Source: Clostridiales bacterium
GTDB lineage: Bacteria > Bacillota > Clostridia > Christensenellales > Borkfalkiaceae
DNA: 60,668 nt
Assembly: GCA_015055965.1 (NCBI GenBank)
Contig: SVHG01000014.1
Coordinates: 1 to 60,668, forward strand
Direction of reading: 5' to 3'
Under the pieces are notes generated by a model. The model saw nothing but the letters and a program-made list of their open reading frames with translations. It was not told where the DNA came from and did not search any database. Positions 8,753 to 15,626 of the stretch are shown piece after piece (position 1 is the stretch's first letter; every line of letters starts with the position of its first letter). Position numbers and translations under genes: made by a program.

Positions 8753-9775
8753 TTAACAAACCTTGCTTGAGCTACTATGCTTGTGATTATGATTTTCTTC
8801 CGTAAAATAATGCTTATGGGAATGCTCGTGCTCTATTTCGTGGGTATGAGTTAAACCGTCGTGAGCGTGCTCTATTATATGCTTGTGCAGGTGCGTGTGC
8901 TTTTTTTCTAAGGTATCTAAAACAACTATTAGCGCGCCAAAAAGCATTATTATTAACCCCACGAAATAAGACCAATCAAGCCCTTCTTCAAAAATAATAC
9001 AAGATAAAAGAGTTCCCACGAAGGGAGCAATAGAATAGTAAGCGCTTGTTTTTGACGCTCCAATAACGCCTTGAGCCTTAATGTAAAAGAAAATACTCAA
9101 GCCGTACGCAACGAAGCCAAGAATCATGGCTAAAAGAATTAATATTCCGTTTGCAAAATCTTCCTTTAAGCACAGCGCAACAACCAAAGATCCTAAGCCT
9201 GAAAAAATGCCCTTTATAGTTACAACCGAATAGGTGTTTTTGCTTGATAAGCTTCTGGTGCAGTTATTTTCTAAGCCCCAACAAAGTGTGGCTAATAAAA
9301 CCAATATTGCTCCCCAAGAAAGCTTAAACGCAGTTATATCTTCAAAAGATAAAACAAAGCTAGATAACGTTATTAAAAAAATCGCAATCCACATTTTATA
9401 AGATATTTGTTCTTTAAAAATAGCCAAAGCTATTATGGAAGTGCAAACAATTTCAAAGTTGTTAAGTAAAGAGGCGTTTGAAGAAGCGCTATCTAATAGC
9501 CCAAACATCAATAATATAGGCGCTATAATATCCAAAATAATCATACCTAATACGTAAGGTAAATCTTTTTTCGTGTATTTTGCAAACTGCTCCTTTTGCC
9601 TTCTGCCTGTAATAAAAAACAGTATCCCTACCCCAACGCCCGCACCAAGATATAAATAAGACGCCATCATTGTGGGGGCAATACTGCTCAGTAAAAGCTT
9701 AGAAAATGGAATATTTATAGCGTAAAGCACGGCAGCCAAAACCGCAAACGCAATTGCCAATATTTTTTTATTCAT
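8753..9775 (-). CDS. EamA/DMT-family transporter with a histidine-rich C-terminal tail
   Basis: 340 residues with ten predicted membrane segments in two EamA repeats (~7-140 and ~150-285). The last ~50 residues are cytosolic-type sequence with about 15 histidines in H-x-H and H-x-x-x-H spacings and a final Cys. His-rich tails of this kind are typical of proteins that bind Zn, Ni or Co (for example CDF and ZIP transporters, hydrogenase nickel chaperones), but are unusual on an EamA carrier. The substrate class of EamA carriers is broad, including amino acids, nucleotide sugars and metabolites. A metal link is inference from the tail alone. It is transcribed alone. Confidence 0.75.
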   Translation of the reverse strand: MNKKILAIAFAVLAAVLYAINIPFSKLLLSSIAPTMMASYLYLGAGVGVGILFFITGRRQKEQFAKYTKKDLPYVLGMIILDIIAPILLMFGLLDSASSNASLLNNFEIVCTSIIALAIFKEQISYKMWIAIFLITLSSFVLSFEDITAFKLSWGAILVLLATLCWGLENNCTRSLSSKNTYSVVTIKGIFSGLGSLVVALCLKEDFANGILILLAMILGFVAYGLSIFFYIKAQGVIGASKTSAYYSIAPFVGTLLSCIIFEEGLDWSYFVGLIIMLFGALIVVLDTLEKKHTHLHKHIIEHAHDGLTHTHEIEHEHSHKHYFTEENHNHKHSSSSKVC

Positions 9776-9906
9776 TCCTTCACCACGTTATTGTTTTAAT
9801 ATATTATAATACTTTGCTTAAAAAAAGTCCATAAATATACTGCCATTTGCTAAAAACACAAAGCAAAGAAGTTTTTTCTTTAATTTTGTATTTGCACTTA
9901 AACAAA

Positions 9907-9935
9907 TTGCACTTTTTTAACACCTGTGATATAAT
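9907..9935 (+). promoter_or_regulatory. Promoter of the Pr6Pr-like gene
   Basis: TTGCAC, 17-bp spacer, TATAAT, about 58 bp before the ATG at 9994. Strong sigma-A fit. Confidence 0.6.
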
Positions 9936-9993
9936 AATTTCATTAACTTACGCTAAAAATAGCGCTTTTAGGCGCTAACCAAAGGGCTTTTTT

Positions 9994-10701
9994 ATGGACT
10001 GTAAAAATCGCAAGGCAATATTAAACAAATATTTGCCTATAACCTTAAATTTTTTAATATTTATATTTTCCGCCGTTGGTTTTTTCCTTTCCTGCTACTT
10101 CGCCCGTAGAGACGGCTATTACCATTGGTTAACAAGGCTGTTATACTTTACCCAGCTTTCTAATTTATGGATAGGAATAACCTCTTTAATTTTTGCTATT
10201 ATATTGCTTAAAAAAAACGTAACGCAAAAGACTTATAATATTTTTAGCCTTTTAAAGTATATTTTCACGGTATCTATAACGATTACCGGGGTTATATTCT
10301 GTTCCTTTCTTGCGCCCTTTGCAGATTTTAACGTTTGGTCCTTTGCAAGTGTTTTAACACACGTGGTTGTTCCCGTTTTATCTATAGTGGACTTTTTTAC
10401 CAATAAAAGCATTGTTAAAATTGATAAAAAATTCGTTTGGTACACCATTATTCCGCCCATAATCTACTTTATTTTTACAAGTGTTTTATGCGTATTAAAG
10501 GTGGATTTTGGCAGGGGCGATCCCTACCCTTACTTTTTTATGAACTATTATTCAGAGGTTGGGCTATTTGGCTTTATTGCAAAATGGCCACCGCAAATCG
10601 GCTCTTTTTACTGGTTTATATTCTTCTTTGCCTTTATTTACGGATTAAGCATACTTTATTACAAAATCCATTCATTAATATTAAATAGAAAAAAACAGTA
10701 G
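9994..10701 (+). CDS. Pr6Pr-like integral membrane protein
   Basis: 235 residues with six to seven hydrophobic segments. YFTQLSNLW (about residue 51), LTHVVVPVLSIVDF (about 121) and DPYPYFFMNY (about 176) match the signature segments of the Pr6Pr (FAR-17a/AIG1-like) membrane proteins. The family's biochemical role in bacteria is unknown; eukaryotic relatives are membrane lipid hydrolases. The stop codon lies inside the 5' arm of its own terminator. Confidence 0.65.
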   Translation: MDCKNRKAILNKYLPITLNFLIFIFSAVGFFLSCYFARRDGYYHWLTRLLYFTQLSNLWIGITSLIFAIILLKKNVTQKTYNIFSLLKYIFTVSITITGVIFCSFLAPFADFNVWSFASVLTHVVVPVLSIVDFFTNKSIVKIDKKFVWYTIIPPIIYFIFTSVLCVLKVDFGRGDPYPYFFMNYYSEVGLFGFIAKWPPQIGSFYWFIFFFAFIYGLSILYYKIHSLILNRKKQ

Positions 10702-10719
10702 CCCGCTACTGTTTTTTTT
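10691..10719 (+). terminator. Terminator overlapping the stop codon of the Pr6Pr-like gene
   Basis: AAAAACAGTAGC (10691-10702) pairs with GCTACTGTTTTT (10705-10716) and is followed by Ts. The TAG stop is part of the stem. Confidence 0.75.
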
Positions 10720-10720
10720 A

Positions 10721-10796
10721 CGCTCTAGTTCCAATCCCTTACGTTTAGTTTTTCAACACAAAAAGCGACAACCTAATGGTTATCGCTTTTTGTGGC
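10721..10796. repeat. 76-bp direct repeat, left copy (tRNA-Arg terminator and flank)
   Basis: This segment matches 12971-13046 with 5 differences in 76 bp at an offset of exactly 2250 bp. The right copy is the terminator and 3'-CCA end of tRNA-Arg. The left copy keeps the terminator hairpin (AAAAAGCGA/TCGCTTTTT) and the TGG that is the tRNA CCA on the minus strand, but no tRNA body follows. It looks like the outer boundary of an islet inserted at the tRNA-Arg 3' end. Confidence 0.75.
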
Positions 10797-10821
10797 AACG
10801 TTACACAATTTTAATACAATT

Positions 10822-10929
10822 GCATACCCTAAGCCTTGTAATCGTTAAATTGTTAAGTAATCGTTAAAAAGTTGAGTAATCGTTAAATTGTTAACTTTTG
10901 CATACCCCTACAACTGCTCGTTAAATTGG
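10822..10929. repeat. Left array of TAATCGTTAAA and GCATACCC repeats
   Basis: GCATACCCT occurs at 10822-10830 and GCATACCCCT at 10900-10909. Between them lie three copies of TAATCGTTAAA (near 10839, 10858 and 10878) and a further CGTTAAATTG at 10919. The same two motifs recur on the far side of the two islet genes (12593-12686). Repeated short motifs at both ends resemble recombinase arm sites or element termini. Confidence 0.6.
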
Positions 10930-10932
10930 AAT

Positions 10933-11319
10933 TTATAGATTGATCTTGTACTCTTTACATTTTTCAATTGATAAATCATGATCTTGTAGAGCTGATTTTT
11001 TATACCAATATTTAGCTTTCTCTAAATCTTTTTCTCCACAAAGACCTTCTTCATAAATCCAAGCCAAGTTACATTGTCCATCTCTATCTCCATGTTCAGC
11101 AGAACGAGTTGTCCAATATAATGCTTTTTCTAAGTTCTTTTCTGTTCCAATACCTTCAAGATAAGCATATCCAACTTGACATTCAGCTAAAGCATATGAT
11201 GTTTCTTCAGCAATAATTAGATATCCTTCAAACCATTTCTTCATATCTTTTTCCCAGTATTGGTCTAATTCTAAACATCTATCTAATTCTTTACAAGGTT
11301 TATAATAACTACTTGCCAT
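10933..11319 (-). CDS. Sel1-like repeat protein
   Basis: 128 residues. Two clear Sel1-like (SLR) repeats fill residues ~48-118, with the patterns A-x-x-x-L-G-x-x-Y-x-x-G-x-G and K-A-x-x-W-x-x-x-[SA]-A. The first repeat is AECQVGYAYLEGIGTEKNLE. Such repeats form helical hairpins that bind other proteins. The start lies 4 bp after the stop of the upstream gene, and its ribosome site (AAGGAG) is inside that gene's end, so translation is probably coupled. Codon use is more AT-rich than in the flanking chromosome, fitting its place in an acquired islet. The target is unknown. Confidence 0.7.
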   Translation of the reverse strand: MASSYYKPCKELDRCLELDQYWEKDMKKWFEGYLIIAEETSYALAECQVGYAYLEGIGTEKNLEKALYWTTRSAEHGDRDGQCNLAWIYEEGLCGEKDLEKAKYWYKKSALQDHDLSIEKCKEYKINL

Positions 11320-11323
11320 AACA

Positions 11324-12265
11324 TTAAATCTCCTTTACTATATCTTTCACATTTTTATGTGTGCATTTTTCGATAAATTCTTCTTTTCCCATCCATTTAA
11401 TAGAGATCATTCTTTCTTCTTTAGGAATAGGATTTCCTTCTTTTTTTACTTCAAAAAGAAATGGGACAATAGTTTTCCTAATTAATTTATTAGATGGAGT
11501 TAAAAACTCATAAGAATACGATGTTAATTCTTTAACTAAATCATCTTTAGTAATAACAATATTAGTTTCTTCATAGCATTCTCTGATAGCTGTTTCAATT
11601 ATTGATTCATTTTCTTCTTTGTGTCCTTTAGGTAATGATAATGTTTCTTTTCCATAAATCATTTCATTTGTTGAAAGAATTTTTCCATTACACATTACTA
11701 CTGCCATTGCACTTAATTCGATTTTAGGGTTAGTTGGATTAATAAATTCTTCTATCTTTGTTATTAATTCATCAATTTCTATAATTGGATCTTTCAATTT
11801 TAAGTTATATTTATGTCTTTCTACACCCAACACATGATTTGTGTATCTAGTTCCTTCAAACCATTTTTCAAAACAAGGAATGAAATCAGGAGATTTTTCT
11901 GAATCACCATAAATTCCAATAATGAATAATCTTTTAACTAGATTTTCATATTTATCTTCGTTGTGCATAAAGTAATCTTGGCATCTTTCATTTAAAATAA
12001 AATATAAAGATGAAGGATTTCCACAATACATTGGAACAACAAAAACAACTTTTTGATAATTAGAAATTTCATCTAAAAGATTATAAATATCATCGTTACG
12101 ATATTTACAACTATTATCAAAACATTCATAATCGCAATTACTACAACTGTGAACATTTAAATCTCTAAAATATATAATTTTATCTTCTTCCTTAGCTAGA
12201 AATTTTGCGATCTCATCGCAGTTACCATCTTTTCTAGCTGAAAAACTAATTAATAATTTTTTCAT
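11324..12265 (-). CDS. Flavodoxin-like FMN reductase fused to a NUDIX hydrolase
   Basis: 313 residues in two parts. Residues ~1-160 resemble NADPH-dependent FMN reductases/iron-sulfur flavoproteins, with the N-terminal SFSARKDGNCDEIA loop and four cysteines (C41, C44, C48, C53) spaced much like their Fe-S ligands. Residues ~183-313 are a NUDIX domain with box G-x5-E-x7-REcyEEtN: the second Gly of the consensus is Asn, while the RExxEE metal ligands are intact. NUDIX enzymes hydrolyse nucleoside diphosphates linked to another group. The pairing suggests a redox- or NAD-linked nucleotide, but the substrate cannot be read. It is in an islet with the Sel1 protein. Confidence 0.7.
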   Translation of the reverse strand: MKKLLISFSARKDGNCDEIAKFLAKEEDKIIYFRDLNVHSCSNCDYECFDNSCKYRNDDIYNLLDEISNYQKVVFVVPMYCGNPSSLYFILNERCQDYFMHNEDKYENLVKRLFIIGIYGDSEKSPDFIPCFEKWFEGTRYTNHVLGVERHKYNLKLKDPIIEIDELITKIEEFINPTNPKIELSAMAVVMCNGKILSTNEMIYGKETLSLPKGHKEENESIIETAIRECYEETNIVITKDDLVKELTSYSYEFLTPSNKLIRKTIVPFLFEVKKEGNPIPKEERMISIKWMGKEEFIEKCTHKNVKDIVKEI

Positions 12266-12592
12266 ATGATACTCCTAAATATATCGACTATAAAAATGAT
12301 TTCCTTTAAGCATTGAATAAATAGACTCAAATTTACATTCACATAATTTTTCACATAATGCTAATTACAAGATAATAATATCAGAATTTATTGTTCAAAT
12401 CACTAAAACTATATCTCTCAACAAGAGAAGCTAATCTAAATGATAACTTCTAATTTATCAGTCAATTTTAACCATATAAATTATATCAAAAAATAATTAA
12501 AATGTCCATTAATATTCTCTAAAAAATTATCCATTATGTCACCTTCTAAATCTAGTGCCTATAGTATACCATAAAAAGCGATTTATTTTAAG
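12266..12592. other. AT-rich gap upstream of the NUDIX fusion gene
   Basis: No open frame or RNA gene that I can support. It must hold the promoter for the two islet genes on the minus strand, but no clear -35/-10 pair stands out. Confidence 0.4.
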
Positions 12593-12686
12593 TAATCGTT
12601 AAAAGGTTAAAAAGTGCATACCCTTATATAAAAAGAGCATACCCCTACTAAAATTCTGCATACCCTAAAGTATATAATCGTTAAAA
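12593..12686. repeat. Right array of TAATCGTTAAA and GCATACCC repeats
   Basis: TAATCGTTAAAA occurs at 12593 and 12675. GCATACCC occurs at 12616, 12637 and 12659. The motifs match the left array and are in the same orientation, so the two islet genes are framed by direct arrays about 1.7 kb apart. The bases from 12687 to 12845 hold a fragment resembling another tRNA T-arm (GGTGGGACTTGAACCC at 12774-12789) and a small hairpin near 12810-12835. Confidence 0.6.
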
Positions 12687-12845
12687 AGTTATAAATTCAT
12701 TGCAGTTCCTTAATAAAATATATTAATAAATATTGATTGTAAAAATAAAAAAATCCCATCTTTTATCAAGACGGGTGGGACTTGAACCCTATAAAAAGCA
12801 AATAAAAAAGGCTTGATATATTGTATCAAACCTAATCTTCTTAAA

Positions 12846-12992
12846 TGGCGCGCCGTAAGGGATTCGAATTCTTGCATTTTGCAAAGCAGGTCTGCCATAA
12901 CTCATTCTTTTTGCTTTGCAAAATACTTCGGTCAGCCGCTAAAAACAGTGGGTGTCCACTGTTTTCCGAGCGCTCTCGTTCGAATCCCTTAC
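12846..12992. repeat. Palindromic element bounded by a tRNA-Arg 3'-end copy
   Basis: The 23 bp from 12846 copy the 3' end of tRNA-Arg including CCA (matching 13043-13065). GTAAGGGATTCGAA (12855-12868) is repeated inverted as TTCGAATCCCTTAC (12979-12992), so the element can fold as one large stem-loop. Inside are two hairpins: GCATTTTGCAAAGCA with its inverted partner near 12920, and AAAACAGTG/CACTGTTTT around 12943-12966. The open frames that cross it read like well-known tRNA-derived artefacts, so I call no gene here. Confidence 0.6.
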
Positions 12993-13046
12993 ATTTGGTT
13001 TTTCAACACAAAAAGCGACAACCCAATGGTTATCGCTTTTTGTGGC
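12971..13046. repeat. 76-bp direct repeat, right copy
   Basis: Partner of 10721-10796. It covers the flank, the tRNA-Arg terminator and the tRNA 3' end, and overlaps the palindromic element by its inverted arm. Confidence 0.75.
13010..13041 (-). terminator. tRNA-Arg terminator
   Basis: AAAAAGCGA (13010-13018) pairs with TCGCTTTTT (13033-13041), with ACC/GGT pairing inside. It starts directly after the encoded CCA on the minus strand. Confidence 0.75.
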
Positions 13047-13119
13047 GCGCCGTAAGGGATTCGAACCCCTGACCTTTGGTTCCGTAGACCAACGCTCTAT
13101 CCAGCTGAGCTAACGGCGC
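13043..13119 (-). tRNA. tRNA-Arg (anticodon ACG)
   Basis: Full cloverleaf on the minus strand. Acceptor GCGCCGT pairs with ACGGCGC, the D-arm contains AGCTCAGCTGGATAGAGC, and the anticodon stem TTGGT/ACCAA encloses the loop CTACGGA. The T-loop is TTCGAAT, and CCA is encoded. Its 3' end is copied at 12846, and its terminator region at 10721. It was evidently used as an integration site. Confidence 0.95.
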
Positions 13120-13256
13120 ATATTAAATTTTGCTTTGCTTTTAACAAGCCTAATGATTATATAATAAATAAAGGGTTTTGTCAAACACTTTAAAATCCAT
13201 AATCAAACTTTTTTAATATTTTTTTTAACTTTTAGCAAAAATATATAAAAATTGTT

Positions 13257-13285
13257 TTGACAACTCCTTTTTTTTATGTTATTAT
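13257..13285 (+). promoter_or_regulatory. Promoter of tRNA-Ser
   Basis: TTGACA, 17-bp spacer, TATTAT, about 40 bp before the tRNA. Confidence 0.6.
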
Positions 13286-13324
13286 ATATAGGCTAAATTA
13301 AATAGCAAGCAAATTGCTTCGGTT

Positions 13325-13415
13325 GGAGAAATACCCAAGTGGCCGAAGGGGCTCCCCTGCTAAGGGAGTAGTGCGGGTAACTGCAGCTCGAGTTCAAATC
13401 TCGATTTCTCCGCCA
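13325..13415 (+). tRNA. tRNA-Ser (anticodon GCU)
   Basis: 91 nt with the long variable arm of class II tRNAs. Acceptor GGAGAAA pairs with TTTCTCC; the anticodon loop holds GCT within CTCCCCTGCTAAGGGAG; the T-loop is TTCAAAT; CCA is encoded. Copies of its 3' end occur at 13601 and 16633, marking it as an integration site. Confidence 0.95.
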
Positions 13416-13492
13416 GAAAAAAGGATAGGTAGTCACCTATCCTTTTTTGTTTATTTCTAGAATTATAACTGAGATTTAATAAGAAAAAGTTT
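13408..13492. repeat. Direct repeat at tRNA-Ser, copy 1 (with terminator)
   Basis: It starts in the tRNA 3' end (CTCCGCCA) and includes the terminator with a perfect 14-bp stem (AAAAAAGGATAGGT 13417-13430, ACCTATCCTTTTTT 13435-13448) and ~45 bp of flank. It matches 16633-16717 with only a few differences at an offset of 3225 bp. The bases from 13493 to 13600 show no gene. Confidence 0.8.
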
Positions 13493-13600
13493 GCGGGAGG
13501 AAACTGTACGCTTACAAAAGCAAATATTCCATTAATTAGTTTTAAGCGGACCAAGCTGCCCTGATGACAGTTTATCGGTGCGGCCTCGCAAAGAGCCAAT

Positions 13601-13618
13601 ATCTCGATTTCTCCGCCA
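13601..13618. repeat. tRNA-Ser 3'-end copy 2
   Basis: ATCTCGATTTCTCCGCCA repeats 13398-13415 exactly, 203 bp away. No tRNA body precedes it. It splits the inserted DNA into a ~200-bp remnant and the 3-kb cargo islet. Confidence 0.75.
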
Positions 13619-13620
13619 AG

Positions 13621-13658
13621 AGCGATTCTATTTGAACCCAAATAGAGTCGCTTTTTTT
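13621..13658 (+). terminator. Terminator behind the second tRNA-Ser end
   Basis: AGCGA plus TCTATTTG (13621-13634) pairs with AAATAGA plus TCGCT (13640-13652), followed by a T-run. Its sequence differs from the tRNA-Ser terminator, so it probably came with another tRNA-Ser locus or element. Confidence 0.65.
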
Positions 13659-13801
13659 TATTACCATAATTAAATATATCTTCGTTAAAGGAAATGCAGG
13701 AATAATTTTCACCTTTGAAAGACCGACATAAAGCTCTTATTTAAGGTTTTTTCTTTTGTCTAAAAACATTTAAGTTTTCGTGTAAGATTTCGTGCAAGAT
13801 G

Positions 13802-13830
13802 TTGACTTCCAAATAATATCGTGTTAAAAT
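13802..13830 (+). promoter_or_regulatory. Promoter of the Fic gene
   Basis: TTGACT, 17-bp spacer, TAAAAT, 27 bp before the ATG at 13857. It lies inside the islet, so the cargo carries its own promoter. Confidence 0.55.
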
Positions 13831-13856
13831 ATAAATAGTTGATTTTGGAGGCAAAT

Positions 13857-14843
13857 ATGGATAAATATATTCCACCTTATGATATTACAGAAGAAATGTT
13901 AGAGTTAACGTCTGAAATAATGGAGCTTTTAGGCGAGTTAAAAAACGTTAACGACCTTGAAAAGTTGCCAAGATTAAGGCGTGTTAGCAGAATTAAATCA
14001 ATTCACTCTTCGCTCGCTATTGAGAATAATACTCTCACACTAAAACAAGTTACTGACGTTATTGAAGGCAAACGAGTTTTAGGTCCTGAGGATGATATTA
14101 TTGCAGTTAAAAATGCATTTGAAGTATATAAAACTTTAGAAGAAATTAATCCGTTTTCTATTACTGATTTAACAAACGCTCACGGCGTAATGATGAAGGG
14201 GCTTGTAGAAGAAGCAGGACAAATAAGAACTTCGCCCGTTGGCGTTATTAACCAAAATGGCGACGTAATTCACATTGCTCCTCCTTCAAGTATGGTTAAT
14301 GGTTTAGTTAATCAACTTTTTGATTGGGTAAACAACAGTAAAGCTCAAATGCTCATTAAGTCAAGTGTATTCCATTACGAGTTTGAATTTATTCACCCTT
14401 TTAGAGATGGCAATGGAAGAATGGGCAGATTATGGCAAACGGCATTACTTGCAAGTTGGAAACCTATTTTTAGATGGATTCCTATTGAAAGTATAATTAA
14501 AGATAATCAGGAAGATTATTATAAAGCGATAACTCTTTCAACGTCTGAAGGAAAGTCAAATAGATTTATTGTGTTTATGCTTGGTGTTATTAAATCAGCA
14601 CTTAACGATATTATTAGAGATACGAGAAATCATTATAACCATATTAATAATCAAATAACGGCGCTTATGGCAGTTATAGAAAGTTATCCAATGTCGTTAA
14701 CCGAGCTTATGGAAAAGGTAGGATTAAAGTCAAGAGATACTTTCCGTAAGAACTATATTATTCCTGCATTAGAAGCAGGTTTAATCGGTATGACTGAACC
14801 AGAAAAACCGAAAAGCAAAAACCAAAGATATTTTAAGATATAA
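13857..14843 (+). CDS. Fic-domain AMP-transferase-type protein
   Basis: The ATG at 13857 is chosen because GGAGG lies 6 nt upstream; an in-frame TTG at 13839 precedes that ribosome site. The protein has 328 residues. The Fic motif HPFRDGNGRMGR at 180-191 keeps all catalytic and phosphate-binding residues. The inhibitory motif S-L-A-I-E-N is at 52-57, with the Glu that blocks ATP gamma-phosphate binding in self-inhibited class II Fic proteins. A winged-helix-like domain fills ~265-328. The family transfers AMP (sometimes other phosphates) to protein hydroxyls and often acts in toxin or stress systems. It leads the tRNA-Ser islet and is AT-rich. Confidence 0.85.
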   Translation: MDKYIPPYDITEEMLELTSEIMELLGELKNVNDLEKLPRLRRVSRIKSIHSSLAIENNTLTLKQVTDVIEGKRVLGPEDDIIAVKNAFEVYKTLEEINPFSITDLTNAHGVMMKGLVEEAGQIRTSPVGVINQNGDVIHIAPPSSMVNGLVNQLFDWVNNSKAQMLIKSSVFHYEFEFIHPFRDGNGRMGRLWQTALLASWKPIFRWIPIESIIKDNQEDYYKAITLSTSEGKSNRFIVFMLGVIKSALNDIIRDTRNHYNHINNQITALMAVIESYPMSLTELMEKVGLKSRDTFRKNYIIPALEAGLIGMTEPEKPKSKNQRYFKI

Positions 14844-14869
14844 ACATATTACTATCAAAAGAGGAAGAA

Positions 14870-15114
14870 ATGGAAGAAAAATATTATTATTGCTCTAAAT
14901 ATATAAGATTCCCTATTAGAATGTTGTTCAAAAAATTTATGACTTATTTAGCACAACTAATAAAACGTCTATTAGTTTTTTAGATAAATTACCTGATAGT
15001 GAAATGTCAGAAATTAAATTATTTGAAAAATTACCTAAAAATTTAACTTATCCAAATGTAAGTCCTAGTTTATATGAAGAGGCTTATAAGGTATATTTAT
15101 TATTAAAAATATAG
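14870..15114 (+). pseudogene. Small frameshifted or slippage-decoded gene
   Basis: A good ribosome site (GAGGAAG) precedes ATG 14870, but the frame stops at 14981 after 37 codons. From the A-run just after the codons for M-L-F the -1 frame stays open to 15114 and reads smoothly (DLFSTTNKTSISFLDKLPDS...), giving a joint product of about 81 residues. Either one base has been lost, or the AAAAAA-T run is slippery. No family is recognised. It lies between the Fic gene and the zincin-like gene, in the same direction. Confidence 0.45.
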
Positions 15115-15134
15115 AAAAGCAGGAGGTATATATT

Positions 15135-15599
15135 ATGTTAGCTTATGAAAAGGTTAATCCAATTTTTGATAAATGGTTAGATATTTTAAGACTAAGAAAC
15201 AATTGGGATATAAAGTTAGAATTAATAAATGATGATAACTTTAAGAAAACGGGGGATTTTAAAGTTGATCCTGATGATAGAAAAGCTATATTAATGATTA
15301 ATGCTAAAAATCCTAAAAATGAAAATGTAGAAGAAGTAATTATTCATGAATTATTACATTTAAAGTTATATCCTTTAGATCAATTAACTGAAGGCTTGAT
15401 TGACGGGCATTATAATGTAGATACTCCAGAATATAATACAATTTATACTCAATTTATGACAATGCTTGAACAAACAGTTGAAGAACTAACAAAATGTTTC
15501 TTGCTTCAATATGGAGATAATAAAGAACTATCATATGGAAGATGCAAAACAATGAAATCGTTTAATGAATTATATGACGGACTAAAAGCATTAAAATAA
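15135..15599 (+). CDS. Small HExxH zincin-like protein
   Basis: 154 residues with AGGAGG correctly placed before ATG 15135. HELLH at 71-75 sits in the hydrophobic context EEVIIHELLHLKL expected for a zinc metallopeptidase helix. A conserved-looking E-x-x-x-E segment around 113-117 could supply the third ligand. It is shorter than typical ImmA/IrrE or SprT peptidases and has no signal peptide, so it should act in the cytosol. The family is not recognised with certainty. AT-rich codon use matches the islet neighbours. Confidence 0.55.
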   Translation: MLAYEKVNPIFDKWLDILRLRNNWDIKLELINDDNFKKTGDFKVDPDDRKAILMINAKNPKNENVEEVIIHELLHLKLYPLDQLTEGLIDGHYNVDTPEYNTIYTQFMTMLEQTVEELTKCFLLQYGDNKELSYGRCKTMKSFNELYDGLKALK

Positions 15600-15626
15600 T
15601 CTGAAAGGAGTAAAAAAGATTTTAGT

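Noticed and set aside
10822-12686. CRISPR-like reading of the TAATCGTTAAA repeats
   Set aside because: Repeats are too short, spacing is irregular, and no cas genes are nearby.
12813-13072. Two overlapping open frames (80 and 75 codons) across the tRNA-Arg 3' end and its copy
   Set aside because: They read through tRNA and terminator sequence (RAVRDSNP-type peptides), a well-known artefact; no ribosome sites.
13360-13641. A 93-codon minus-strand frame across tRNA-Ser and the repeat
   Set aside because: It overlaps the tRNA gene and two tRNA-end copies, with no ribosome site.
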